Notes under the pieces: generated by a model
The model's database searches: none
What the model saw: the letters and a program-made list of their open reading frames with translations, nothing else
Told to the model about the DNA's origin: nothing
Shown here: piece by piece, positions 51,207 through 61,615 of the stretch
How positions within the stretch are numbered: the stretch's first letter is position 1
How the letters are laid out: each line of letters begins with the position of its first letter
Origin: Naegleria lovaniensis
Taxonomy: Eukaryota > Heterolobosea > Eutetramitea > Acrasida > Naegleriidae
DNA length: 64,000 bases
Assembly: GCF_003324165.1 (NCBI RefSeq)
Contig: NW_025407850.1
Location: 248,001-312,000 of the forward strand
Direction: 5' to 3'
Program-made: the position numbers and the translations under genes

Positions 51207-52589
51207 ATGTTATCATCATGTACAGCCTCAGAAGAGATGAATTACTGCACGAGAGATCTCTTTTTCAGCCAGGTCGAGGATGAACTCTTTCTGATGCACC
51301 ATTTCTTTCCATTCGTGGAAGATTTACGTGAAATACGTTTCATCTCACGATCATGGAAAAACATTTTGGATCGGAATGAATGCAATATTTATAAGGAACG
51401 AATTCAAAAGTTACAAAATAGTTCGTTGGTATCTACATCTTCATCATGTATGAAAGGATTATATATTATTGCTCTCTCTTACTTTACCAACTTGAACTTG
51501 AAACTTGCTTTGAAATTGAAAAAAATTTATTACTTTATGATAAAATATCAAGAAAAGTGGAATTGTTTTTGTCAGTCAGGATACATGACCTTTTTCACGC
51601 TTCCAAAAAGTGAACTCTGTTCTGGCTTTCCACAAACATTTGAAAAGTTTTCACACAGTGCGGCACCAGGAAGCATGTTTGTAAATCGAACACAAACAGG
51701 TCTGACCATGTATGCTAAATACATTCAAGAAGTAATGGATAAAAAAGAAAAGGGAATTTCACAAAAGTATTTCACATTGCTACAAGAAGAGAATTTGGAA
51801 ATGTCATTCAAATATCATTGTAAAAAGTGGATGCAAATTGTCAAGTTGTTGAAATGGTCTGTTGGATTGTCAAGCATTCCTGTTTCAAAACGAGGGAATA
51901 GCGAACCCCATGATGAGTTACAAGTAGGAGCATCAAAATTTGGAGGTTATGCAGAGGTTCCAAAAACATGGATTGAAAATATGAGAGCAGAGCAGATTGA
52001 GGACAGAGCACTTCTTGCTCAGATTAGATGTGAGGATATTTACAAGATATTACCAAAATCATATACGATGGATTTTTGCTTTCCAAGCGAGGGCTGGATA
52101 TATGTGTTTGCCCCACTCCGAAACCAGTATAATTATTCAGAATATGTGACCAAGTATTACGGCGGAGATGTTTCAACACTTGTACCTTACATATTAAGTA
52201 GTAGACGATGGAGTAACAGTTACCCAATTTCATTTAATATACAAGTGAACTTACCTGACCATCTTAACATTTCAGGTCTTCCTTCACACTCCATTTCAAG
52301 GTGGTTTGATCAAGAAGAAGGATCTGTATTCAGTGCATGCATGGAAATGCAACAAAAGAGAAATTATTTATTTGGACATGGTCCTTCTTTGTGTTGGAGT
52401 GAAAGAAAACTAAACTCTCCATTATTTCTTTGCATGGGAGGTCATGAGGAGATTGTGTTTGGTGACGCTGACGTCTTGTGTGTTTGGGGTGAGCTCGCCA
52501 AGAAATCGGAAGAGACGATGAGTGATCATGCCATTTCCAACACATCACAAATTTCCATTGACAAGGTTGAAGTCCGTATTTCTTGCTGA
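51207..52589 (+). CDS. DUF1963 (YwqG)-like protein with an F-box-like N-terminus
   Basis: From the A-run ATG at 51207 the product is 460 residues; the longer frame begins with GTG. The N-terminal 60 residues include ELFLMHHFFPFVEDLREIRF and SRSWKNILDR, resembling an F-box-type helix set. A helical middle is followed, at about 250-440, by a YwqG-type domain: GASKFGGYAEVPKTW, then EDRALLAQIRCEDIYK and MDFCFPSEGWIYVF. The match is by pattern of SKxGG-x-P-x4-W and the LAQI strand. The biochemical role of DUF1963 proteins is unknown. If the F-box is real, the protein would recruit something to ubiquitin ligases, which is inference. Confidence 0.65.
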   Translation: MLSSCTASEEMNYCTRDLFFSQVEDELFLMHHFFPFVEDLREIRFISRSWKNILDRNECNIYKERIQKLQNSSLVSTSSSCMKGLYIIALSYFTNLNLKLALKLKKIYYFMIKYQEKWNCFCQSGYMTFFTLPKSELCSGFPQTFEKFSHSAAPGSMFVNRTQTGLTMYAKYIQEVMDKKEKGISQKYFTLLQEENLEMSFKYHCKKWMQIVKLLKWSVGLSSIPVSKRGNSEPHDELQVGASKFGGYAEVPKTWIENMRAEQIEDRALLAQIRCEDIYKILPKSYTMDFCFPSEGWIYVFAPLRNQYNYSEYVTKYYGGDVSTLVPYILSSRRWSNSYPISFNIQVNLPDHLNISGLPSHSISRWFDQEEGSVFSACMEMQQKRNYLFGHGPSLCWSERKLNSPLFLCMGGHEEIVFGDADVLCVWGELAKKSEETMSDHAISNTSQISIDKVEVRISC

Positions 52590-52717
52590 CAACAGTGTAA
52601 ATGTTTATTCATGTCACAGAAATGGACAACAGTCATAATCTGGATGTAGTATGGGTGGTAGAGAGAATAGTGGAAGACTTGAACTGAGCTATTATGTACA
52701 ATTAAAATCAACAATAA

Positions 52718-53183
52718 TTAATTCTGGTTTTTTCGCTGCTTCATCATTTCATTATATTCTTGTTCTTGCTGTACACGAGGATTTGATGCCCCTTGTGGAA
52801 TTTCTCGTTTGAATAAAAGAATATGTGGTTCCGATGGTGAATTGCCGTAATGTACCCAACCTCTTGACATGGTTATTCCAAGCCCTCGCCATTCTCGTTC
52901 CGAAAGTAATCGATCAGAAGGTATCATCTCGGCCATCTTTTCTGGAAGAATGACATGTCTATATTCAAATTCATCATCATAGTACTGTAGAGGTGTGTCA
53001 AAATGATTCGAAACGACGTTGTTGCATCAAAATGAGATTTGCAACATGTCAAAATTCCATCATCACAACAAATTAAATCAACAACAGATTATGAAGAAGC
53101 CTATCTTCTCTCCGACAAACACACGCCAAAGCCTTTGAACCTACCTTTTCAGAGTAATAAATCTCGGGTTCTCCTTTCGACAT
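52718..53183 (-). CDS. CKS1: CKS1/Suc1 cyclin-dependent kinase regulatory subunit, two exons
   Basis: Exon 1 is 53183-53145 and exon 2 is 52984-52718; the intron (160 nt) starts GTAGGT and ends CTACAG. The product is 101 residues. Family motifs are complete: [20 protein letters not shown], then [21 protein letters not shown] and [10 protein letters not shown]-like [11 protein letters not shown]. The anion-binding site residues and the hinge region are present. CKS proteins bind CDKs and phosphorylated substrates and promote multisite phosphorylation and ubiquitin-mediated turnover. The C-terminal 20 residues are polar. The ATG follows nine A. The gene diverges from the RimK-like gene. Confidence 0.96.
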
Positions 53184-53430
53184 TTTTTTTTAAGTTGAAT
53201 TGTTGCAACTGAAAAGAAGCGGGGTTTAAATGGCGCGAAAACACTCTCTGGACAGTTCCAGCACTTAGAAGAACGATTTTAGCTTGATTTCCAAAACGTC
53301 ATGATCTGTATTGTAAACTCCTTTTAATGCACATGCACAGTTGATCTTCCAACAATAAACTAGTACTGGTTCCAATGATTCTAATGGCCAAAAGTCTCAA
53401 GTTCAAAAAAATTCCAAAAAGAACAACCGA

Positions 53431-54612
53431 ATGATCTCAAGCATCCATTCTGAGCCTCAATCATCGAATCCAGAGGATAAGGATCTGATCACCCTACAAG
53501 CTACTGTTGTAACGCATCATCAGAACAAAAACACACCCCTATTGCCAGCAACATCTCTTCCAATTCTTGTACCTTCCTCCTATATCCCATACAAGCTATC
53601 CCCCACCCTCATACAAGGCAAAATTACTTGCCATCATGCACAAGACGTTTCCTTCTACAAGCGTGAATTTCATCATACTCCCTTATTTACTGTATGGATT
53701 ATTTGTCGAGAAATTAAGCCCTTATATTCTCAAAAACGATTTTTCGAACATGCTTGGCAACGAAATATTCAAGTTCGTTTGATGGAGATGAACAAGTTTG
53801 AATGTTTGGTCGCAACCAATTCTTGCTCAAATTCCGATCGAGAGGTTGATACGGCTTCTTCTCTTCTCTATGATGGAGAGATTTGTAAGGAATGGCCACA
53901 AGTCATCATTCCAAGAATGGGCTCAAAAATCACATACTTTGGATTAGCGTTGATTCGTTTCTTTGAAGGCTTGAAGGAGAACAAGCCATTCATTCTGAAC
54001 GAATCGAAAGGTATTGAAATTGCCAAAGACAAGTTCATTACCATGCAAAAATTGGCCTCTCAACACATTTCAATACCAAAAACCATGCTATTGATTCACC
54101 CATTGAATATTGAACAGGTACATCAACACTTTGAATATCCATTAGTGTTGAAAAAGGTTTCTGGCTCCCAAGGCAAGGGAGTAATGTTGATCCATGATCG
54201 TTCTCAACTTGTAGATTTAGCTGAAATGGTGGATCCTAATTCCCAAATGCTTTTGCAAGAATTTATCAAGTCTTCTAAGGGTGTCGATATTCGAGTGCTC
54301 GTATTGGGAGAGAAAGTACTTGGGGCAATTAAGAGAATTGCTAAAGAAGGATTCAAAGCAAACTTTCATCAGGGTGGAAACGTTGAACCTTTTGCGTTGA
54401 CGCCCTGCATTGAAAATCTGGCGGTGAGTGCTGTGAAAGCGTGTGGATTGTTGTTTGCAGGTGTGGATATTTTAATGGGAGAGTCCTCTAATGATTCGTA
54501 CCGCGTGTGTGAAGTGAATTCCTCTCCTGGATTTGAAGGATTTGAACTTGCTACTGGCATTGATGTTGCACGTGAAGTCATGTCTTTTTGTGAAACAAAT
54601 GTTTTTCACTGA
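53431..54612 (+). CDS. RimK-like ATP-grasp ligase
   Basis: Single exon, 393 residues. The ATP-grasp core starts near SKGIEIAKDKFITMQKLASQ. Central motifs are YPLVLKKVSGSQGKGVMLIH (ATP-binding loop), MLLQEFIKSSKGVDIRVLVL, GAIKRIAKEGFKANFHQGG, and the metal-binding CEVNSSPGFEGFE. This order is that of the RimK/RIMKL group, which adds glutamate or related amino acids to a peptide or small molecule (RimK to ribosomal protein uS6, mammalian homologues to N-acetylaspartate). The substrate here is unknown. About 140 residues with a Thr/Pro/Ser-rich head precede the domain. No signal peptide; cytosolic. Confidence 0.87.
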   Translation: MISSIHSEPQSSNPEDKDLITLQATVVTHHQNKNTPLLPATSLPILVPSSYIPYKLSPTLIQGKITCHHAQDVSFYKREFHHTPLFTVWIICREIKPLYSQKRFFEHAWQRNIQVRLMEMNKFECLVATNSCSNSDREVDTASSLLYDGEICKEWPQVIIPRMGSKITYFGLALIRFFEGLKENKPFILNESKGIEIAKDKFITMQKLASQHISIPKTMLLIHPLNIEQVHQHFEYPLVLKKVSGSQGKGVMLIHDRSQLVDLAEMVDPNSQMLLQEFIKSSKGVDIRVLVLGEKVLGAIKRIAKEGFKANFHQGGNVEPFALTPCIENLAVSAVKACGLLFAGVDILMGESSNDSYRVCEVNSSPGFEGFELATGIDVAREVMSFCETNVFH

Positions 54613-54658
54613 GCTACCATTACTCTTTGACTTTTTGAAGTCATCATATATCCACATG

Positions 54659-56302
54659 TCAGCACTGAGAACACTGCTCCTCTTCACCCTGTGTGCTTTC
54701 CAATTCCACCATGAGAGAAATATGATCACTCGAATGTTTTTCGTTTGGCAGCTTGGCTTCCTCTTCATCTCCTATTTTAAGTTCTTCAGGTGTTGGAATG
54801 GAGAGTAATTTTGTAAGTCTGAATCGAGGTTTCACAGTTTTCCACAAGAATATATAATCTAATGTAGACTTGAAATCAGGTGTAAAGATGGTATAATAAA
54901 CCTCTCCGTGGTTCCACTTGTCATGCACTTTCATTCGTTCATGATCTTCAGGATTTAAGGCTCCATAAAACGAGTAGAGAGAAATGAAACTTGGAAAATT
55001 TTGAGCAAAATATGAAACAAGCTCTCGAATGCTTTCGCTTCTCTTGTTTCTTTCAACACTTAAATAATCTTCGAGTTGCTCTTCCGAGTATTGGCCATTT
55101 TCATTTTGGTTCTGAATGATTGATTTGTAGTAATCTTTCACTTTTTCTTCACAGTCTTCAACATTTCTGAAATATCGATCTACGTGCTCTCTGCTTAATT
55201 TTGAAAAATCCATTCCGTGGTGAATCAAGTCTCCCTGAATTTCTGTTTCGAGATTTTCGTTTAAAACTCTTCCTGGAAGAGTCATTAATTTGTATGGAAA
55301 CGACGCAGGAGTTGCATTGAAATCACCACAACTAATAATTGCAAAGTCCTTGTACTTTTTAAATATTTTCAATGTGTGACGAATCATTAACATTAATTGT
55401 CTTTTGTGTCAAAAATCCAAAGGTTGACATGTTAAGAATTGTTAAAAAGATCGTACGGTCTTTTGTGTCATCATGTCACCATTCTCAAATTTTCACATAC
55501 CTCAATCTCACATAATTCGATTCAGGTCTCCAATACAAATGTGTATTCGTAATCAATAATCCTTCATTTAAAAACTCTTTACTCCGCAATGCAAAAACTT
55601 GAGCAATATTACCACTATGCCGAATTTCTTCCTTCTCCAACTCTGACATTTCTTTTCGGCTCGTATAATGGTCATGTTGTGTCAACAATTCTTGTTCCAT
55701 GAGTACGACATCCCTCTCCAACAAGTCAAATTTTTCAGATTTAAATCCAAAAGCCAATCCATAGGGAAATGGTCTAAATTCCTTTGAAGGATTATATTGA
55801 TAATCAAAATATGTTTCATAGCCTAAACTTTGTAATTTTTCTTTCCAAAACTCTTCAAATTTATCACATTCTTGCAAGCAAATAATGTCAGCATTGTATT
55901 CAGAAATTTCTTGTAAAAGATTTTCACGACGGTGTGACCATGCAGCACATCGTTTGGTGCAGTAGGGCATTCCTTCTTTCCGATTGAATAAACTCTGCGC
56001 AAGAATATTGTAGGTGAGAAGAGTGAATTTGAATTTGTTTTTGTGAATGGGTCGTCGGTGTTGTCCTCAAGGTGGTTAATGGGCGCATGAGAGATTATGT
56101 TTTCAGTGCAATCTTGATGAGTGTGATGTTGTTGTTGTTGATAAAAGTGTACGGAGGACAATCCGGCTGCAGACGACGAAAAATTAGGATGTAAAAACGA
56201 TGAATGCGTCTGGTGTTGATGATGATGGTGAAGGTGGTCGTGACCACGATGTTGATGATGAATCCATCGGCGAGCGTATCCTTGAAATGCCTTGTTTGAC
56301 AT
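54659..56302 (-). CDS. Endonuclease/exonuclease/phosphatase (Angel/PDE12/CCR4-like) protein
   Basis: Exon B (55400-54659) joins the upstream exon ending 55501 through a 100-nt intron (GTATGT...CAAAAG), giving NYVRLRQLMLMIRH. Motifs are FTLLTYNILAQSL, the LLQEISEYNADIICLQECD metal ligand, ITNTHLYW, ISCGDFNATP, LDYIFLW and the catalytic SSDHISLM. The N-terminal frame (ATG 56302, MSNKAFQGYARRW, then His/Gln-rich) is offset from the catalytic frame. They meet at an A5 run near 56046; one extra A would fuse them. This suggests a sequence error or shift rather than a separate gene. Family members cut RNA tails or 2'-5'-linked or cyclic nucleotides; the target is uncertain. Confidence 0.85.
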
Positions 56303-56464
56303 TTTTGTTTTGGGAATGTACATCAATTTGGTGGTGTGTTGCTTGTGCATGTTTACTTTTTTACTAAGGAAGGACTGAAACATGTCCTCTCTTTTATTGC
56401 AAGGACTACCAGAGAAGTTCAAAAAACCAAATGTTTGAGAATGATACCATTGTTGTTAGAAAAA

Positions 56465-57479
56465 TTACTTTTGTTGAGGAGTTGCTGGTTGTTGTGGTGG
56501 TTGTTCATCCAAATTTCTGCAATAAGGCTTTGGAAGATCTCCATCTTCAAAAAGCAAGGTCTTTTGTCCTCCCAGAGGATCAGCATTTCTACGTCCGTTT
56601 TGAGGTCCTACTTTTGGATATTCACCTCTCTTTAACATTTCAACAATTTCAATAGTACGTGCAACTGTCAAATCCTCAAAATAGTCATACTTGAATGCCT
56701 CTGGAGAGGAATAGTCAGAAATTGCAATCATTGGTGCATTAGTGCAACAACCCATACATTCCATTTCACTCAATGTAAACATTTTATCAGGTGTGGTTTC
56801 ACCCAACTTAATTCCTAAATGGTCCTCAAGTGCAGCCAAAATATCATCAGATCCAGTTATCATACATGGTGTTGTAACACAGACTTGAATTTGATATCTT
56901 CCGATTGGTGTAGTGTTATACATGGTATAGAATGATACACATTCAAAAACATTCTTTGGACTAACTTCACAAATCTCAGCAATTTTGTTGATTGCAGCCA
57001 AAGGAATCCATCCCTTGTTTTGACGTTGAGCCAAGTGAAGCAATGGCAAAATTCCAGATTGCTTGTGTTTGGCTGGATATTTGGCAAGAATCTTTTTAAT
57101 TTCCTCATAGGACTCTGGAGTAAAGTCGAAAGGTGTTTGAGCATTGTTATATTCCGTATCCACGTGCTAGAGTGATGTAGAGAGATGAAAAGAGATGTAT
57201 ATATTTGTCCGAAGACAACGTTGTATCAAACCAATATTGTCCATACAATTCATCATAAACAATTATTGAGTGATGAAATCCATAACGTTAGATATGATTA
57301 CATATTTTAGAGTGTAATACAAGAATCCCAACAAAAAGACATATATAAACCGCCTACAACTCATTTTCAGCACTTACCTTGTATTGCAAGAAGGAGGCAC
57401 GTGATGATGAGAAGTATCTTTTAGCAGTAATGCCCGATGAAGAGAAAAGTCTCAGAGTCTTTGTTGTTGCACGCATCAT
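56465..57479 (-). CDS. NDUFV2: NADH dehydrogenase flavoprotein 2 (24-kDa complex I subunit), two exons
   Basis: Exon 1 is 57479-57378 and exon 2 is 57166-56465 (211-nt intron, GTAAGT...CTCTAG), total 267 residues. Exon 1 is an almost perfect mitochondrial presequence: basic, Ser-rich, no acids (MMRATTKTLRLFSSSGITAK). The mature part has the four [2Fe-2S] ligands C130, C135, C171 and C175 in CVTTPCM and CMGCCTNAP, and the signature ECVSFYTMYNTTPIGRYQI. This subunit sits in the NADH-oxidising module of complex I, with the N1a cluster. The C-terminus (QPPQQPATPQQK) is a Pro/Gln tail not typical of the family. Confidence 0.96.
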
Positions 57480-57660
57480 TTTTTTTCTTTATCAGGGTCT
57501 GAAGAACTACAAGGAGGATGAAAAAGATGGTCCTTTGTCTCAGGATTTTCAAGTTCTCTTTTGCAAATCGTGGCAAGTTTTCAACAAGTAAAACCACCTT
57601 GTTGCTCTTAAAGAGGTAGCATAACTTTTTAATGACATTGAGGAAAGCAGAAAAGAAAAA

Positions 57661-59010
57661 ATGTCATCGTCACTCTCTCCTTCCACCCTCGCTCATGATC
57701 ATCACTCAAACATAACATCTCCGCCTCTCATCCCACGACCGACTCTCTTTGATTGGATCAAAGAACATCTCATGTACATGAACAACACCACTCCTTATAA
57801 AATCAATATATTAAATTTAGGGAAAAGTAATAGAAGAAATATTCATTATGATCGGTTTCAATTACAACTACCCTTTTTTGACGATACGTTGACTTTACAC
57901 TTATTTTACGATGGAAACAAACCCCATTCACCTTTTGATTTCCAAATTATTTCCGATGTTATGAATGGATCCTATTTGCAACATTTCATGTTGGACATTT
58001 TCAAACTAAGATCCATGGTGGAATGGAAAGAATTATATTCGAAGTATTCGTCTCAAAATTATCACCCAATGAACGGTACTGATCTAACTGCATCAGTTAT
58101 AACATCAGAATACATGTCTCAATTTACGTTTCGGGTGATAGAAGAAATTTTACTGAATTTGAGAGATTATTTCAAATTAATGCTAAGCCATCATAGAAAT
58201 GAAAACATTAAATTTGAGTTTGAAACAAGTGCTACCCTTCCTGGTGTCACTTATTATATCAAAGAGTTCAAAAGTGATATCTCCACAAATGAAGATGCCT
58301 CTATAATGGAAAAGATTTATTTTTCCATTCCGCTTTCAATAAGTGGGATTGATAAAATTGAGGAATATCAGCGACTGTTTGATCCCACATCTATAGAATT
58401 ACCAGATGCGAAACCTAAACTTTTGATATATTATATATTTGATAAGAGTAGAAATTTTGTTGTGAATGTAAACACTGAAATTATTTATCCTGGCAATGTG
58501 CAGAATAATAAGAGACTTGAATGGCTAACACAGATAGCACCTCCTGCATGGAATCAAGGAAAGTCGTGTATATTGGAATATCTTTCTGAATCCACAGAAA
58601 AGATTGAAGCAGAGGTTGAAAAACATAACGCAAAAGTCAGAACGCGACTCGAATTTATCAAACAATTGCTTGCAGCTTTTGGAAACCCTATCGATTTTGC
58701 TGAGAGTGATACGCTATCCAAAATTTCCTTCCTTATGGAACAAAATCAGTTTATATTCTTTGTTCACGTGACCATAGAGAAAGACACCTTTCCCACAACC
58801 CTACCATTGATTAGATTGCAGTCTTCACAGCACCTAAAGAGCTCAGAAAAGATTAGCTCCAAAATTTTGCCTGTGCGAGTCAGGATTCAGCAATTAAATT
58901 GGATTGAAGGAAACACATCTGAGGTGATGGCACAAAATGTGGAAGGTATTCGAACACAAATTTGTATGCTACTAGGTGACTTTATTAAAGTATGCGAGTC
59001 CAGCGTTTGA
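57661..59010 (+). CDS. BRE/BRCC45 (BABAM2) family protein
   Basis: Single exon, 449 residues, ATG after a run of A. The N-terminal UEV-like domain is visible as FQLQLPFFDDTLTLHLFYDG then HSPFDFQIISD. The second UEV region at the C-terminal half has NAKVRTRLEFIKQLLAAFGN, then FAESDTLSKISFLMEQNQFI and FFVHVTIEKDTFPTTLPLIR, aligning well with BRE. BRE is the scaffold of the BRISC and BRCA1-A complexes, which cut K63-linked ubiquitin with the BRCC36 enzyme. No other complex member is in the window. Length agrees with the family. The sequence has only modest divergence. Confidence 0.82.
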   Translation: MSSSLSPSTLAHDHHSNITSPPLIPRPTLFDWIKEHLMYMNNTTPYKINILNLGKSNRRNIHYDRFQLQLPFFDDTLTLHLFYDGNKPHSPFDFQIISDVMNGSYLQHFMLDIFKLRSMVEWKELYSKYSSQNYHPMNGTDLTASVITSEYMSQFTFRVIEEILLNLRDYFKLMLSHHRNENIKFEFETSATLPGVTYYIKEFKSDISTNEDASIMEKIYFSIPLSISGIDKIEEYQRLFDPTSIELPDAKPKLLIYYIFDKSRNFVVNVNTEIIYPGNVQNNKRLEWLTQIAPPAWNQGKSCILEYLSESTEKIEAEVEKHNAKVRTRLEFIKQLLAAFGNPIDFAESDTLSKISFLMEQNQFIFFVHVTIEKDTFPTTLPLIRLQSSQHLKSSEKISSKILPVRVRIQQLNWIEGNTSEVMAQNVEGIRTQICMLLGDFIKVCESSV

Positions 59011-59113
59011 AGTCATCAGCCAACTTCTCATTTTGTTTGACCAAACTCCAACAATGAAAGAAAAGAATTACATTTTCGAATTTTGAATTTATAATGGTGT
59101 TTGTGAGAGCAAT

Positions 59114-59941
<828 letters not shown>

Positions 59942-61579
59942 ATGTTTGAATTTTTGAAAAATTTAAAACTTCCGATTTGGAGTTCAAGCGAGAGAGTACA
60001 AGAGCCAATCAAGAAGCGAAAACGAAAGGAAACAACCGAAAATTTAGCAATGAATAACAATCAGAAAAAGGTCAAAAACGAGCAATTACAACTTTCGGGA
60101 CTTTCTTCTACACACCCAAGGACCATCACTACCTCTGCGACAGAAAAACAAAAATCTACTCCGTCTGAAGAGATTATGGGCCTGATAATATCAGAAGAAA
60201 AGAAAGAATATCAAAAGAAAATTTCACAAGCTTCGGAAAATGGAATTCAAATTACTAGTCATCACAACCGTAAAAAATTGCAACAACGTAAAACGGATTT
60301 AACAACACATTCCAAAGAACTAAGACAACCACAAGTTATAGATTTGGAAAACGACGATGATGAGATTGCTCGTGAATACAAATCCCTAGATTTGAGCTAT
60401 GTCAAGACACATTCAGAGTCTATTCATCCTCAACCTTCCAAGTACACAAGTGAGTCAGTTAAAACCGTTCCTCACATTCCAGTGGAAACACCCTCTATAT
60501 CTGTAAAAACAACACAAAACAAGCAAGTACCACCTCCAGTCATCAGGCTTGGTCCACCAAAATTAGTGTCAAAATCTTCCAAACATCAGGCTAAGGTTGA
60601 AGAAGATGCAACACTTTTGGACCACGATTCTGTGGAACGGGTCACGAAGGGCCTTCAATCCTTACTAACTTTACGAGATAAGGTTGAGGAAGCTAAAGTA
60701 ACAAAGTCGTTCATTGAACGAGTGACAATGAAGAGGGCCTCATCTAAAATATTAACTAGATTATGTGAAGAACTGTTAACAGAAGAGGCCAAGAAAGTGT
60801 ATGATACATTTCTTCCTCAAAAGATATACGACAAGCTACTTTCAGAGATTATTTCAGGCACCATAGAAACAGAAAAAGAATTCTTTCCTCTCTCAAAGAA
60901 GGATGAGGCTTTGGTCAACAAGATTTTTTCTCATAGAAATACCAACAGAGATGAAATTCTTGCAGAAAAGTACAAAATTGACATTACTTGGCAAAAGATT
61001 CAATGCTTAAAGAATACAGACTGGCTCAATGACGAAGTTATTAATTTCTATCTCAATATGGTGAAAGATAGAAATGACAAATATCCAGAGAAATATCCCA
61101 AAATTTACGTTTTTAACACGTTCTTTTATGCCAAGTTGACAGAGCGTCACTCGTACAATTATGGTAACGTGAGAAGATGGACACGAAAAATTGACTTGCT
61201 GGAGTATGACAAAATAATAATTCCTATTCACTTGACTGTGCACTGGACTCTAGCAGTTATTAATATTAGAGACGAAAGATTTGAATACTATGACTCCATG
61301 GATGGCGTACAGACTGGTATGAATGTTTTACAGAATTTACAAAAATACTTAAGTGACGAGGTATTGGATAAGAAACAAGTCTCATTTGACACCATGTCAT
61401 GGAGAAAATATGTTCCACATACACCACAGCAAGAGAATGGATCTGATTGCGGAATGTTCACATGTAAATTTGCTAATTTTATTGCCCAAGACAAGCCCTT
61501 AACTTTCTCTCAAAAGCACATGCCTTACTTTAGAAGGAGAATGGTTGTTGAAATTGTGAGGAGTAAAGAAATACTATAG
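59942..61579 (+). CDS. Ulp1/SENP-family SUMO protease
   Basis: Single exon, 545 residues. The N-terminal 300 residues are basic then Ser/Thr/Lys-rich, with PIKKRKRKE near residue 23 as a possible nuclear signal. The C48 protease domain starts near FFPLSKKDEALVNKIF and contains LNDEVINFYLNMV. Catalytic residues are His434 (LTVHWTLAV), Asp451 (FEYYDSMDG), the oxyanion Gln497 and Cys503 (ENGSDCGMF). The segment W-x3-K-I-D-L-L-x-Y-D with IIPIHL follows the Ulp1/SENP1-2 subgroup. It matures SUMO and removes it from targets, usually at the nuclear envelope. Complete domain, no lost catalytic residue. Confidence 0.95.
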   Translation: MFEFLKNLKLPIWSSSERVQEPIKKRKRKETTENLAMNNNQKKVKNEQLQLSGLSSTHPRTITTSATEKQKSTPSEEIMGLIISEEKKEYQKKISQASENGIQITSHHNRKKLQQRKTDLTTHSKELRQPQVIDLENDDDEIAREYKSLDLSYVKTHSESIHPQPSKYTSESVKTVPHIPVETPSISVKTTQNKQVPPPVIRLGPPKLVSKSSKHQAKVEEDATLLDHDSVERVTKGLQSLLTLRDKVEEAKVTKSFIERVTMKRASSKILTRLCEELLTEEAKKVYDTFLPQKIYDKLLSEIISGTIETEKEFFPLSKKDEALVNKIFSHRNTNRDEILAEKYKIDITWQKIQCLKNTDWLNDEVINFYLNMVKDRNDKYPEKYPKIYVFNTFFYAKLTERHSYNYGNVRRWTRKIDLLEYDKIIIPIHLTVHWTLAVINIRDERFEYYDSMDGVQTGMNVLQNLQKYLSDEVLDKKQVSFDTMSWRKYVPHTPQQENGSDCGMFTCKFANFIAQDKPLTFSQKHMPYFRRRMVVEIVRSKEIL

Positions 61580-61615
61580 ATGTAGTATGATTTATCAAGT
61601 TGGTGTGGATAACAA

